Source: Ferruginibacter sp050611725
GTDB lineage: Bacteria > Bacteroidota > Bacteroidia > Chitinophagales > Chitinophagaceae
Assembly: GCF_050611725.1 (NCBI RefSeq)
Contig: NZ_JBODJB010000001.1
Coordinates: 1,922,001-1,986,000, forward strand
Direction: 5' to 3'
DNA: 64,000 nucleotides
Part shown: positions 42,536 through 51,974 of the stretch, piece by piece
Position numbering within the stretch: the first letter of the stretch is position 1
Layout: each line of letters begins with the position of its first letter
Made by a program: the position numbers and the translations under genes
Notes under the pieces: model-generated
Told to the model about the DNA's origin: nothing
What the model saw: only the letters and a program-made list of their open reading frames with translations
Database searches by the model: none

Positions 42536-45310
42536 ATGAACAACTACAACAAAGGTAAGGCAAAATACATATTGGCATCTTCAACGGTGTTGCTGCTAAT
42601 TGCAATTACGTTAATATGTGGACAAACTGGTTATGCGTTAAATCACTTTTACAAAAGTTTAACGGGGACATATAAAATACCTGTTGTAGCCTCTGTCAAA
42701 AGATGTAACGATTACCTGCTTCCGCAAAGGGTTTTGTTAAGATCGAAAAATATAATAACCGATTCGATCCCACCTGCCGAGGCTCCTGTTATTCAAAGAA
42801 AAATAGATACGATTGATGTAAGAACCTCTAAAGATTCTTTGGATGCACCGGTATTTTATCATGCCGATGATTCGATGGTATTGGATGTGCCGGGGAAGAA
42901 GATCTATTTGTATGGGAAAAAAGCATCAACCAAATACAATGATAATGAACTGATAGCTCCGGGGATAGAGTTTGATCAGTCCACAAGTCTTGTTACAGCT
43001 ACTATTAAAAAAGACAGTCTTGGGCATGTAATATCTTTTCCAACTTTTAATCAGGGAGAATTCAAATCTATCAGCGATACCATACAGTTTAATATGAAAA
43101 CGGGTAAGGGGCTTACTAAAGGTACCTATACCAAACAAGGGGAGATGTTTGTTTATGGCGAAAAGATAAAGAAAGTGGATGCCAGTGTTTTCTATACCAA
43201 GAATGGAAGATTTACAACTTGTAATTTAGATACGCCGCATTTCTCCTTTGTTAGTCGTAAGATCAAATTCATTAATAAGAAGATGGCCATTACAGGTCCT
43301 GTACATCCTGAGATAGAAGGTATTCCATTGCCGGTGTATTTACCTTTTGGTATCTATCCTTTATCACAAGGCAGACATTCCGGTTTGTTGGCACCGGCTT
43401 TTAGTTCCAATGAGCAAATGGGTTTGTCTCTGGAAGGGTTGGGTTACTACAAAGTTTTAAGCGACAACTGGGATATAACGTTAAGGGGTACCCTATATTC
43501 ATATGGCGGCTGGACAATGAGTGTGACCCCCAGATATTATAAGCGATACCGTTATAGTGGAAATTTCGCAGTAGACTATCAGCGATTCAAATATAATTTC
43601 AAAGGAGATCCGGATTTTACATCTAACAAAACCATTAATATACGGTGGAGCCATAGTGCCGATAGTAAAGCTAGGCCGGGTGTAACTTTTAGTGCTAATG
43701 TAAATGCAGGTAGCAGTAAATTTAATTCGCTTGTGCCGAATAGCCCTACAAGAAATTTCAGTAACAATTTGTACTCTACCATTCAATATTCTAAAACATG
43801 GAAAGACAAGCCTTATAATATTGCGCTCAGCGCCAATCACAATCAGAATACCATTACTAAGATCATTAATGTTACACTGCCTGAGCTTACGTTTAATTTA
43901 AATACACAATATCCTTTCAGAAAAAAAGAATCAGTTGGTACACCTAAGTGGTACGAAAATATTGGGATAGCACTTAATACCAATGCAAAAAGCCTCACCT
44001 ATTTTACAGATGATGAAACGATCAACAGAGCATCGATAGGAACACAGATCACTAATAATTTGCAATGGGGCGCTAATCATAATGTGCCAATCAGTTTGTC
44101 TTTACCGCCGCTCGGGGCCTTACAAATATCTCCGAGTGTGAGTTACACCGAAAGGTGGTATCAGAAAAAATTTATCAGAAGATGGAACGATGTAAATGAA
44201 AAAATAGATACTGCTATCAGCAAAGGATTTTATTCTGCAAGAGAAATGTCTTTTGGTATGGGTATGTCAACCCGGATCTTTGGCATGTTCGGTTTTAAAA
44301 AGAAATCGAAGATACAGGCTATACGCCATGAAATCAGACCTTCATTGGGTATGAGCTATAAACCGGATATGAATGGGCATTCTTACTACTCTACTCAGAT
44401 AGATACGTCTGGTAGATTTGGCAGATTTTCTGTTTATGATGGAAGTTTGTTTGGTGCATTTGGAGAAGGCAAATTCGGGGGATTAAATTTTGGTATTGAT
44501 AATAATATCCAGATGAAAGTGCGTAATAAAAAAGATACTGCTGCGGATGCATCTAAAAAAATAACCTTGATCGATGGGTTAAGCATTAGTGGTAACTATA
44601 ATTTTCTTGCAGATTCATTTCGGTTGAGCACATTCAGTTTAAGTGCAAGAACAAACCTGTTTGATAAATTCAATATCACAGCCAATGCTACACTGGACCC
44701 TTATGATGTGGATGAATTTGGAGAAAGGACTAAACAACTAATTTGGAAACGTAAATGGGCCACACTTGGCAGGTTTCTAGGAGGTGGTGTTTCAATGAAT
44801 ACTCGTTTTCAAGGCGGCTCTAAAAAAGGCGATAAGAAGAAAGACAGACAGCAACAACAACAGCTTAGTGGACAGCCTTATGATCCTGCAACAGGTTTGC
44901 CATTAGATGAATATCAAACTGAAGCTGCTTACATCAACAATAACCCTGCTGAGTTTACAGATTTCAGTATTCCATGGTCTGTGAACTTTTCTTATTCCTT
45001 AAGGTTTACACGAAACAGAAAAGCTGATTACAGCGGCTATGAAACAAATACTTTTCAGGATATTAACTGGAACGGGACATTAGGTCTGTCGCCTAAATGG
45101 CAAATAGGCTTCAATGGCTTTTATAATATTACACAAAAAGAACTTGGAACAATGTCATTGTCGCTGGCAAGAGATATGCATTGCTGGCAAATGGCTATCA
45201 ATATTTCTCCTGTTGGAACCTACCGTTTCTTTAATATTACCATCAGTCCTAAATCAGGCATACTAAGAGATCTGAAGATAAACAGAACAAGATCATTCTA
45301 TGATCTCTAA
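42536..45310 (+). CDS. lptD: LPS-assembly outer-membrane protein
   Basis: LptD takes lipopolysaccharide from the periplasmic bridge and inserts it into the outer leaflet. The start at 42536 (MNNYNKGKAKYILASSTVLL) gives 924 residues with an N-terminal signal segment. The N-terminal OstA-like part is near residues 110-280 (DVPGKKIYLYGKKASTKYND, then KTGKGLTKGTYTKQGEMFV). IPLPVYLPFGIYPLSQGRHSGLL marks the start of the barrel (in two pieces: IPLPVYLPFGIYP and LSQGRHSGLL); the rest alternates strands to a C-terminal NRTRSFYDL. The OstA-like and MCE genes lie just upstream on the opposite strand. It is divergent from the amidase gene, and its stop overlaps the convergent Kir-type gene by 4 bases. 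Confidence 0.88.
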   Translation: MNNYNKGKAKYILASSTVLLLIAITLICGQTGYALNHFYKSLTGTYKIPVVASVKRCNDYLLPQRVLLRSKNIITDSIPPAEAPVIQRKIDTIDVRTSKDSLDAPVFYHADDSMVLDVPGKKIYLYGKKASTKYNDNELIAPGIEFDQSTSLVTATIKKDSLGHVISFPTFNQGEFKSISDTIQFNMKTGKGLTKGTYTKQGEMFVYGEKIKKVDASVFYTKNGRFTTCNLDTPHFSFVSRKIKFINKKMAITGPVHPEIEGIPLPVYLPFGIYPLSQGRHSGLLAPAFSSNEQMGLSLEGLGYYKVLSDNWDITLRGTLYSYGGWTMSVTPRYYKRYRYSGNFAVDYQRFKYNFKGDPDFTSNKTINIRWSHSADSKARPGVTFSANVNAGSSKFNSLVPNSPTRNFSNNLYSTIQYSKTWKDKPYNIALSANHNQNTITKIINVTLPELTFNLNTQYPFRKKESVGTPKWYENIGIALNTNAKSLTYFTDDETINRASIGTQITNNLQWGANHNVPISLSLPPLGALQISPSVSYTERWYQKKFIRRWNDVNEKIDTAISKGFYSAREMSFGMGMSTRIFGMFGFKKKSKIQAIRHEIRPSLGMSYKPDMNGHSYYSTQIDTSGRFGRFSVYDGSLFGAFGEGKFGGLNFGIDNNIQMKVRNKKDTAADASKKITLIDGLSISGNYNFLADSFRLSTFSLSARTNLFDKFNITANATLDPYDVDEFGERTKQLIWKRKWATLGRFLGGGVSMNTRFQGGSKKGDKKKDRQQQQQLSGQPYDPATGLPLDEYQTEAAYINNNPAEFTDFSIPWSVNFSYSLRFTRNRKADYSGYETNTFQDINWNGTLGLSPKWQIGFNGFYNITQKELGTMSLSLARDMHCWQMAINISPVGTYRFFNITISPKSGILRDLKINRTRSFYDL

Positions 45311-46302
45311 GCATTGGCAATATTTCTTTCTTCAGCAAATGCAAAGCTGATATCGGCATCAACATAGCTATTCAATTTAGTAATATCTAAAATTGTTTTA
45401 CCGCTATCTGCACTGCGATGGAACATTGGTAAAAACTTAGCACCGATCACCAATTCATTTAATGTATAAGAAGTTCTTGCAGCAACAGTATTACTGAACA
45501 TGTCATCAAATGCTTTAAGGAATAATAATATTTCAGCCTTGCCTGTTTTAAAATCTTCTAAAGAAAATCTATAAAAAGGACTGTCTTCATTAATGGGATG
45601 AACGATGGTCCAACTAAGAGGTAGTGCATTGACAGTATTATACTCCATCTCCATCTTAAAGAATTTATTCACCGGCTTCCCGTTCTCTTCTACTGTAATA
45701 CCAGCGGTTAGTTTTGTCTCAGCATCAGTAAGGTTATGGTTTTTATAAGTTGCTACTCTCATCATTAATGCCACACCATCTTTAAAAGGAGCCAAAAGAA
45801 TGTTTTCGCTGAAACGAAGGTATGCTCTTGGTTTGGAGAATCTGCCATAAAACAAACCAGTGGCAATAGCAAAGGTCAATAAACCAATCAATGCTTCAAC
45901 AGCAGCGACAGTACTGCTTAAAAAACCTGTAGGGCTGATACGTCCATAACCAACAGTAGTAAATGTTTGTGCACTGAAGAAATAAGCTTCGCCAAATTTT
46001 TCTGCTGTAGAATTAGCAACTATACCTGCTAAATGTTCTACACCTATGACAAAATAAATAATCGCAAAAATGAAATTGACTGAGATGTAATAAAGGAAGA
46101 TAATACTGATGAATTTCCACTGTGGTATTTGTAAAAGTTTATGATACCAACTGATGCTTTCAAAAAAGCCGATCCCTTTTTTCTCTATATTCGGTAAGCC
46201 GTTCTTGTTTAAAAAACGTCCGCCATAATCTGATGCATTTGTGCCAAATCCTGTATTGCTTTCTGCTTTTGCTTTTACATTTAATTTTCGGAGTAGTGCC
46301 AT
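45307..46302 (-). CDS. Inward-rectifier-type K+ channel (KirBac-like)
   Basis: A 331-residue membrane protein. The first helix is near residues 62-84, the pore loop near residues 113-124 holds the selectivity filter TVGYG (QTFTTVGYGRISPTG), and the second helix is near residues 133-155. The long cytoplasmic C-terminal beta domain (LRFSENILLAPFKDGVALMMRVATY) is the IRK-type assembly domain. It conducts K+ into the cell. It lies 6 bases after the flippase gene as the last gene of a minus-strand run, and its stop overlaps that of lptD by 4 bases. Confidence 0.9.
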   Translation of the reverse strand: MALLRKLNVKAKAESNTGFGTNASDYGGRFLNKNGLPNIEKKGIGFFESISWYHKLLQIPQWKFISIIFLYYISVNFIFAIIYFVIGVEHLAGIVANSTAEKFGEAYFFSAQTFTTVGYGRISPTGFLSSTVAAVEALIGLLTFAIATGLFYGRFSKPRAYLRFSENILLAPFKDGVALMMRVATYKNHNLTDAETKLTAGITVEENGKPVNKFFKMEMEYNTVNALPLSWTIVHPINEDSPFYRFSLEDFKTGKAEILLFLKAFDDMFSNTVAARTSYTLNELVIGAKFLPMFHRSADSGKTILDITKLNSYVDADISFAFAEERNIANA

Positions 46303-46308
46303 AAAAAA

Positions 46309-47700
46309 TTAGACAGATTTTTTATCAACTTTAAAATGATACAAAAGTAACAGTAATATGATTATACTGCATATTAAAGCACCTGCCATGATTTTATTAA
46401 GTGGAGATAAAAGTATCAAAGCATATCTGCTTGATAGCATTGTAATCAAGCTAAAAAGCATGATCAATGCCAGTTTTTGTAAAGGAAAAAAGGTGTAAAT
46501 CTTTTTCTTCAATAATTTGCCGGTATGCCACAAGTAATACGCCACCTGTAAATACGTTGATATAACAAAAGCCAAAGCAATGCCTCTTTCATGAAGTATT
46601 GGGTATAAGATCAGCATCATAACAATAGCAATGCAGATGTCCAATACAGCCCCTTTTACAATCAAATCGTTTCTATGCAACACTTGCAAAACGGCCGTAT
46701 AATTAGCAATACGTACAGGTAAAATGAAGATGCTGATAATGAAAACCGGGATAGAAGCCGTATATTTTACTCCGAAAAAAAAGATAAAAAAATCTTGATT
46801 AAAAAATAATAAAAAACAAAATGCAGGAAAAACAACCGATGCTAACAAAAGACTTGTGCTTTTAAAAGTAGTAGATGCCCGTTCTGAAAAATTATCGGAA
46901 GGTTTGGATAATTCAACCAGCATGATGCTGCCTACTGCACTTACCATTAGCGCAAATATTGGTATCTCATAAGCTCCGTTAAAATAAATAGCAAATTGTG
47001 TAGCTGTAAGCATTAAAAGAATCACCCATTTGTCCAGCCATTTAAATAACACACCCAACACGTCATTAATGCCCAGGTAAAACCATTGGTTGCCAATTAT
47101 ATTTGGAGTAATAATTAGAGTAGGGATGCTAAGGTTAAATATCTTTTTATGAAATAACAAGCAGCTTTTTAGTACATAGAGTAGTAGTAGTCCCGGCAAC
47201 AATTTTTCCAACGAAAAACCACTGTTCAACACATACAAATGCCATACAAAAAATAAAGCCGAAAAAATGATATTGCTGAATACGACATTTTTTTCACGCT
47301 CATTTTTAATTGCAAGCGACTCTATAATGATAGAAATATTTTGAAAAATTATTACAAACAGTAGTAAACATTTTACACAAATAGAAAAATGCTGAACTAT
47401 TGTGATGAGATAAACCACCGGTAATAAATTCAGCAATAATAAAACAGGGATAGCCGTTCTTCTGTTTCCCTTGATCCAGTCCACTATGTTTTTTAATGAA
47501 GTAGAGAGCAGCAAAGCAGGCAACCCAAATAGTCCTATAACACTCAGGATGTTCATGTATAGCCAGATCGATTGATAACTGCCATAATCATCATATGACA
47601 ATTGTCTTGAAAAAATGAAAATGATCAATAGTTGCCCTATTAAGGGCAACAACTTACTAAGCAGTAAGAAAAACATTCTGGTAGTGATCTCTTTTTTCAA
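46309..47700 (-). CDS. Polysaccharide/O-antigen flippase-like membrane protein
   Basis: A 463-residue protein with about 12-14 hydrophobic segments spread along its length. The start (MFFLLLSKLLPLIGQLLIIF, then SRQLSYDDYGSYQ) is the usual N-terminus of Wzx/MATE-like polysaccharide exporters. It would move a lipid-linked sugar across the inner membrane. No glycosyltransferase genes are adjacent, so the substrate is open. The neighbouring methyltransferase could modify the same glycan, but that is inference. Confidence 0.8.
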   Translation of the reverse strand: MKKEITTRMFFLLLSKLLPLIGQLLIIFIFSRQLSYDDYGSYQSIWLYMNILSVIGLFGLPALLLSTSLKNIVDWIKGNRRTAIPVLLLLNLLPVVYLITIVQHFSICVKCLLLFVIIFQNISIIIESLAIKNEREKNVVFSNIIFSALFFVWHLYVLNSGFSLEKLLPGLLLLYVLKSCLLFHKKIFNLSIPTLIITPNIIGNQWFYLGINDVLGVLFKWLDKWVILLMLTATQFAIYFNGAYEIPIFALMVSAVGSIMLVELSKPSDNFSERASTTFKSTSLLLASVVFPAFCFLLFFNQDFFIFFFGVKYTASIPVFIISIFILPVRIANYTAVLQVLHRNDLIVKGAVLDICIAIVMMLILYPILHERGIALAFVISTYLQVAYYLWHTGKLLKKKIYTFFPLQKLALIMLFSLITMLSSRYALILLSPLNKIMAGALICSIIILLLLLYHFKVDKKSV

Positions 47701-47731
47701 ATAAAACGTAAGCTGAATTTAGTCAAATTAT

Positions 47732-47739
47732 CAAAGGTA
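47732..47739 (-). promoter_or_regulatory. Candidate internal -7 promoter element before the flippase gene
   Basis: TACCTTTG on the minus strand matches TAnnTTTG and lies 31 bases upstream of the flippase start codon. It falls in the gap after the methyltransferase stop codon, so the flippase-Kir pair may be transcribed independently. Confidence 0.4.
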
Positions 47740-47742
47740 AAC

Positions 47743-48633
47743 CTATGATAATTTAGTGACAGTTATGATAAATAATCTGGGCTTATTCATTATTTTATTA
47801 AATAGTTTATCCAGTAATTTCCAGATTGTATAAGGTAGAAATTTTACAAGATTGTAAAAGCGTATTTTCAAAGCATAATTATTGATCAGTTTTTCAAAAC
47901 TGAATTCAATACCCTGGTCGGGGAAAAAATGAATAATATTTTTTTCATTGAATGAATGCAAGTGGGCATTGGCAGGGGTGGGTTTATTGCAATGCACACA
48001 CAAATGGTAGACCAATGTTTCATTGTAAGGTGTTGCCAATATTAATTTTCCTCCCGGCTTTAGAACCGCTACAAGTTTTTCTATAAAAAGTTTGGGGTCG
48101 TATACATGCTCAATTATTTCAGAAGCAATAATGGCATCAAAACTATTTTTTGCAAAAGGTAAATGGAAAACATCTGCTACAACTGCTGCATGGTTATCTG
48201 ATGGATTTTCTTTTAATACTCTTATGGGATTAGCTGTGGAAATGTCCATCGAGATCACTTTTTTGTTTTTTTGCAAAAACGTTTTGGCAACCCAGCCATC
48301 ACCACAACCTACATCAAGAATGAGATTTGCAGAAGCCGGGATCTTTGAGGTAATTGTTTGCCGGGAATAATTACGTTCTAATCTTGTTGCACTCGATGCA
48401 TCACCTCCAAAGTAATCATAGGCTTGCGCATCTTTTTCATAATGGTCAGCATAATTAAATGAACTCCCTAATTCGTTATGCAATGCAGCATTTGTTTCAA
48501 TGGTGGCTTCGGTATTTTTTAATAATAAGATCGGAACATTTTCAATGACCTGAATCGCCGCCGCTTCATCGGGTGTAAAGTGTTGGGCATTTGCAGGATT
48601 TATTAAAATAGCTTGTAAAATATCTTTCAGCAT
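47743..48633 (-). CDS. SAM-dependent methyltransferase with N-terminal Trm112-like domain
   Basis: A 296-residue protein. Residues 1-55 look like a short Trm112p-type domain (FTPDEAAAIQVIENVPILLL). The class I methyltransferase core has motif I LILDVGCGDGWVAKTFL near residues 104-120, motif II ISMDIS, and an acidic DAIIASEIIEHVYDP motif near residues 165-179. The C-terminal 70 residues are helical and basic. The acceptor is unknown. It lies between the membrane-protein pair and the flippase gene on the same strand. Confidence 0.82.
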   Translation of the reverse strand: MLKDILQAILINPANAQHFTPDEAAAIQVIENVPILLLKNTEATIETNAALHNELGSSFNYADHYEKDAQAYDYFGGDASSATRLERNYSRQTITSKIPASANLILDVGCGDGWVAKTFLQKNKKVISMDISTANPIRVLKENPSDNHAAVVADVFHLPFAKNSFDAIIASEIIEHVYDPKLFIEKLVAVLKPGGKLILATPYNETLVYHLCVHCNKPTPANAHLHSFNEKNIIHFFPDQGIEFSFEKLINNYALKIRFYNLVKFLPYTIWKLLDKLFNKIMNKPRLFIITVTKLS

Positions 48634-48646
48634 GGTATATACGTAA

Positions 48647-49531
48647 TCATCCCAATTGGTCGGGAATCATTTTCTTGGGTAAATTATAAAATAGTTTTTC
48701 TACAAGGTAAGGAATTGCACGAAGGTTTAAAAATACGACACTAACAATAGTGGTTTCTAAAAAACAAACATCAATAAAAAAATAATTTACTACATGAATT
48801 ATTATGGGGCACCAGAATAAATATTTGTCGAATTTTTTGGTAAAGAATCCTATAATAACAAAGCCTTCAAGCAATATTGTACAGATATAGCCTACCTGTA
48901 CTATGCTATTGTTACGTAAAAAGAATGCATAAAAATCTTTATTGAAAACAGGGATATTGTCTCCAAGCATTATCCATCCTATATTCTCTTTAATATTCGC
49001 CATTCCTTGTTCAGGGTTGAATATAGCTCCGCTGAATAATTTCCATAAAAAAGCATCTGCATAAATAAAGATGATCATATATCGAACACCTTCCCAAATT
49101 ATTTTGAAGGTTGATGTTTTTTTTGGCCAGAAAGCTATTGACAAAATTAATATGCCATTCATGGGATGTGCATGATGCATTGCATAACTATTGTAGCAGA
49201 TGATGTATAAAAAATAAAGTAGGGTAAAGCTGATGGCAAAATATCTTTTCAAAGGAAATAAGAAAAGAAATAGCGCACTAAAGGTCACACTTGCGTCGAA
49301 TAACAATCCTGCAATTTTATTGGATGCAAGCAGGTCGGGAATGCCTGTATAATGCACCAGCCAATAGGTATAATCAATCGAAGGATATTTTAACGGCGGT
49401 GCCTGCATCTGGTGCAATAGCGTATGATTGAAATACCTGTATGCAATAGCTAGCAGAATAAATCCAAAAACAATCCGTGTAAGAATGATCCGATGTTTTT
49501 CCTCTTTTTTTATATCAGCAATATGCATCAT
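48647..49531 (-). CDS. Multi-pass membrane protein, HTTM-like
   Basis: A 294-residue protein with about six to seven hydrophobic segments. The pattern of the N-terminal half (ILTRIVFGFILLAIAYRYF, PSIDYTYWLVHYTG) and the central DAFLWKLFSG resembles HTTM-type (vitamin K-dependent carboxylase-like) membrane proteins, but I cannot confirm the family. Its start codon overlaps the stop of the 180-residue gene (ATGA, 49528-49531), so the two are translationally coupled. Confidence 0.6.
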   Translation of the reverse strand: MMHIADIKKEEKHRIILTRIVFGFILLAIAYRYFNHTLLHQMQAPPLKYPSIDYTYWLVHYTGIPDLLASNKIAGLLFDASVTFSALFLFLFPLKRYFAISFTLLYFLYIICYNSYAMHHAHPMNGILILSIAFWPKKTSTFKIIWEGVRYMIIFIYADAFLWKLFSGAIFNPEQGMANIKENIGWIMLGDNIPVFNKDFYAFFLRNNSIVQVGYICTILLEGFVIIGFFTKKFDKYLFWCPIIIHVVNYFFIDVCFLETTIVSVVFLNLRAIPYLVEKLFYNLPKKMIPDQLG

Positions 49532-50070
49532 TCGTGTAACAAATTTGTTTTACTGATGATTGTTGCATACCCTTTCTCGTTATATGTAAATGTTACTTTG
49601 TCGACATCGATCCTCTCTACATTTTTATTTAATGCCTTGCCAATATAACGTTTGAGCCATGTAGGGTATTGATGTATGTTTTCTGTGGCGTTGGCTGTTT
49701 TACTTGCAAAATAATGTTGTGTACGGCGTAGTAAACCGGTTTCACCTGCTCTGTAAAATTGTAGTGAATCGGTATAATTATCTTTTACATAGCGGTTGTA
49801 TTTATCAAAGCTGGTATAGATCATCATTCTATAGGGTTCTGCAAATGTTTGATCGAGTTTTAATTTTTCGGTATTGTTAATAGTAACTTCCAGTATTTCA
49901 TAAACAGGTTTAACCGAATCTTTGCTACTATACATGCCCCATACAAAAAAAGGAGTTATTTCAACACCGGTTTTGTGGGTAACAATTGTTCCTGCAATAA
50001 ATAAAACGAAAAAAGAAAACCAAAGTTTATTGGTTTTGTAAAGCCGGTATAAATAGTTGTTTTTAAACAT
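49528..50070 (-). CDS. Membrane-anchored protein of unknown function, partner of the HTTM-like protein
   Basis: A 180-residue protein with one hydrophobic anchor near residues 17-32 (WFSFFVLFIAGTIVTH) and a soluble domain outside (ITPFFVWGMYSSKDSVKPVYEILE). It is the first gene of a five-gene minus-strand run, overlapping the HTTM-like gene by 4 bases. I do not recognise the soluble domain; the pair probably acts together. Confidence 0.65.
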   Translation of the reverse strand: MFKNNYLYRLYKTNKLWFSFFVLFIAGTIVTHKTGVEITPFFVWGMYSSKDSVKPVYEILEVTINNTEKLKLDQTFAEPYRMMIYTSFDKYNRYVKDNYTDSLQFYRAGETGLLRRTQHYFASKTANATENIHQYPTWLKRYIGKALNKNVERIDVDKVTFTYNEKGYATIISKTNLLHE

Positions 50071-50152
50071 TAAAAAGTGTGAGCAGATAAACTGGTTATC
50101 TCACAAATATAAACCTTTCTAAAACTACCGGAGAAGTGGAGAAGAATGAAAT

Positions 50153-50182
50153 AAAAAGTCCCGCCATCAGCGGGACTTTTTT
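50153..50182 (-). terminator. Intrinsic terminator after the CBM48-like gene
   Basis: AAAAAGTCCCGC pairs with GCGGGACTTTTTT around a short CATCA loop. On the minus strand it ends transcription of the gene at 50188-50478. Confidence 0.88.
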
Positions 50183-50187
50183 ATAAA

Positions 50188-50478
50188 TTAGATAACCAAA
50201 AGGCTGTTATTTCCGCCGAAGTTATCAGGAGTTAATCCGTCAGCTTCAGTTTCAGTTAACCATTCAGTTTTATTTACTAAATATTTGAATTCATGTTTAC
50301 TGTCTTTAGGCAAAGAAACATCAGTTGTAAAACTGCCGTCTTTCTTTTTGCTCAATATCACAGAATTTTCCCAGTCGCTGTTCAGGCCAAGAATTTCTAC
50401 TGTTTCAGCATCAGCCACGTTAAAAGTGAATTTTACTTTGCAATAATCTTTGGTCTTGAAATAAGTTTTTTGTACCAT
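50188..50478 (-). CDS. Small CBM48-like (isoamylase early-set) protein
   Basis: A 96-residue protein that is essentially one beta-sandwich domain of the glycogen/starch-binding early-set type. The features are: KVKFTFNVADAETVEILGLN near residues 14-33, SDWENSVILSKKKDGSFTTD, and LPKDSKHEFKYLVNKTEWLTE near residues 57-77, ending with a DNFGGNNSLLVI. It is related to the AMPK beta-type glycogen-binding domain. It has no signal peptide and no partner enzyme next to it, so it is probably a cytoplasmic carbohydrate-binding or regulatory domain. Confidence 0.8.
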   Translation of the reverse strand: MVQKTYFKTKDYCKVKFTFNVADAETVEILGLNSDWENSVILSKKKDGSFTTDVSLPKDSKHEFKYLVNKTEWLTETEADGLTPDNFGGNNSLLVI

Positions 50479-50637
50479 ATTTGTTTTTGTTTGATAAATA
50501 TTTAAGAAAGCAGCATTAAAACCTGAAAAAAACCATCCAATACAGCTGCAAACCTATAATTTCTGCCTTTTAATACAGGATTTTGCCAAAGGTAACCCGG
50601 TTTTTGACTTCAATCGGCTGACAGTTTATCCACATTT

Positions 50638-51279
50638 TTACTTGAAATTGCCCTTAAATTCTTTTTTGAATTTTAAGAAATCGGGAATAGATACATTTTT
50701 AACGTAGGAATTACCGGGGTTCAGTTTTATAAATTCCTGATGATAATCTTCTGCAGGATAAAATTTTGTAAAAGGAACAACTTCAGTTACGATCTTGTTT
50801 TTATACTTTTTTGCGTCGGTCAGCTTTTTGATGGCATCATTAATGATCTCTTTTTCCCGGCTGTTTCTATAAAATGCAATAGATCGGTATTCTGTACCAA
50901 CATCGTTTCCTTGTCGGTTAAGTGTTGTAGGATCCTGACTTGCAAAAAAAGCATCTACCAATGTTTCAAAGCTAATAACCGATGAATCATAATATACCTG
51001 AACGGTTTCAGCATGACCCGTACTACCGGTACAAACCGTTTCATAATCAGGATTTTTTGTATGGCCTCCGGCGTAGCCTGAAACTGCATCTCTTACACCT
51101 TTCAAACTTTGAAAAACAATTTCGGCATGCCAAAAACAGCCTTCTGCAAAAGTAGCAACTGCTTCCTTTTTGTTTGGCGTGATGTTACCGCTTTCTATAT
51201 CAACAACATTATTCGATTGTGTTTGTGCACAAGAGATAAAACTCATAACGGCGACGATGGTAGCAAACAATGATTTCAT
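50638..51279 (-). CDS. msrA: Peptide methionine (S)-S-oxide reductase, lipoprotein form
   Basis: This enzyme reduces methionine-S-sulfoxide in damaged proteins. The 213-residue product has a lipoprotein signal (lipobox FISC, modified C17), so it acts in the periplasm. The active-site motif EGCFWHAE places the catalytic cysteine at C48; FWHAE differs from the more usual FWGxE but is seen in many Bacteroidota. GYAGGHTKNPDYETVCTGST and GHAETVQVYYD further along are family marks. It is transcribed alone. Confidence 0.92.
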   Translation of the reverse strand: MKSLFATIVAVMSFISCAQTQSNNVVDIESGNITPNKKEAVATFAEGCFWHAEIVFQSLKGVRDAVSGYAGGHTKNPDYETVCTGSTGHAETVQVYYDSSVISFETLVDAFFASQDPTTLNRQGNDVGTEYRSIAFYRNSREKEIINDAIKKLTDAKKYKNKIVTEVVPFTKFYPAEDYHQEFIKLNPGNSYVKNVSIPDFLKFKKEFKGNFK

Positions 51280-51444
51280 TTTTTTATTTTCTACTATTTA
51301 CGGTGCAAAGAGAGAAGAGGTTTTCCACAAATGTTAATATTAGCTTAAAGGAATTAAGCGTTCTTCCAGAAGGCTATTGCATTTGGTAAGACAAATTACT
51401 ATTTTGTTAGAGAAAAAATTCACTTAACGAAAAACTTTACATTT

Positions 51445-51864
51445 ATGAACGCAAAAAAATTAGTAATTGGAGGATTAGTTGGTGGCATTGCCCTATTCCT
51501 TCTCGGCTGGCTCATATACGGAATGTTGTTAATGGATTTTATGAACCAGCAACATGGTCTACCTGCACCTATTGGCGTCAACAGACAAGAGCCACTGTTA
51601 CTTTATGTTCTCTTTGGTAATCTTGTTGGCGGTGTATTTATTGCATACATATTCCTCAAAACAAATACAACAACTTTAGCCGGCGGAATATTTTTGGGAG
51701 CAGTAATGGGGCTGTTGATATCTGCTTCGATGGATACTTTGATGTATGGTCTTACTCATTTATTGAGTAGAAAAGGTGTCTTAATTGATGTAGCAGCTTC
51801 AACTGTTCTTTGGGGGCTAGGAGGTGCGGTCGTTGGCTTTGTTTTGAGCAAAGTAAAAGATTAG
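51445..51864 (+). CDS. Small four-helix membrane protein, unknown function
   Basis: A 139-residue protein with four hydrophobic segments (near residues 6-28, 50-68, 74-96 and 113-135). The first helix has the pattern VIGGLVGGIALFLLGWLIYG. It resembles small conserved Bacteroidota membrane proteins; I give no function. A strong terminator follows. Confidence 0.7.
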   Translation: MNAKKLVIGGLVGGIALFLLGWLIYGMLLMDFMNQQHGLPAPIGVNRQEPLLLYVLFGNLVGGVFIAYIFLKTNTTTLAGGIFLGAVMGLLISASMDTLMYGLTHLLSRKGVLIDVAASTVLWGLGGAVVGFVLSKVKD

Positions 51865-51903
51865 TTTACTATCCCTGCTTTATAAACCTTATCCGAGGGT
51901 GTT

Positions 51904-51936
51904 AAAAAGAGTTCAGCAATGAACTCTTTTTATTTT
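51904..51936 (+). terminator. Intrinsic terminator
   Basis: AAAAAGAGTTCA pairs with TGAACTCTTTTT around a GCAA tetraloop, after the small membrane-protein gene. Confidence 0.9.
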
Positions 51937-51974
51937 AAAATGCGGCATCTTTGTTTTACAAAATGAAATATTGA

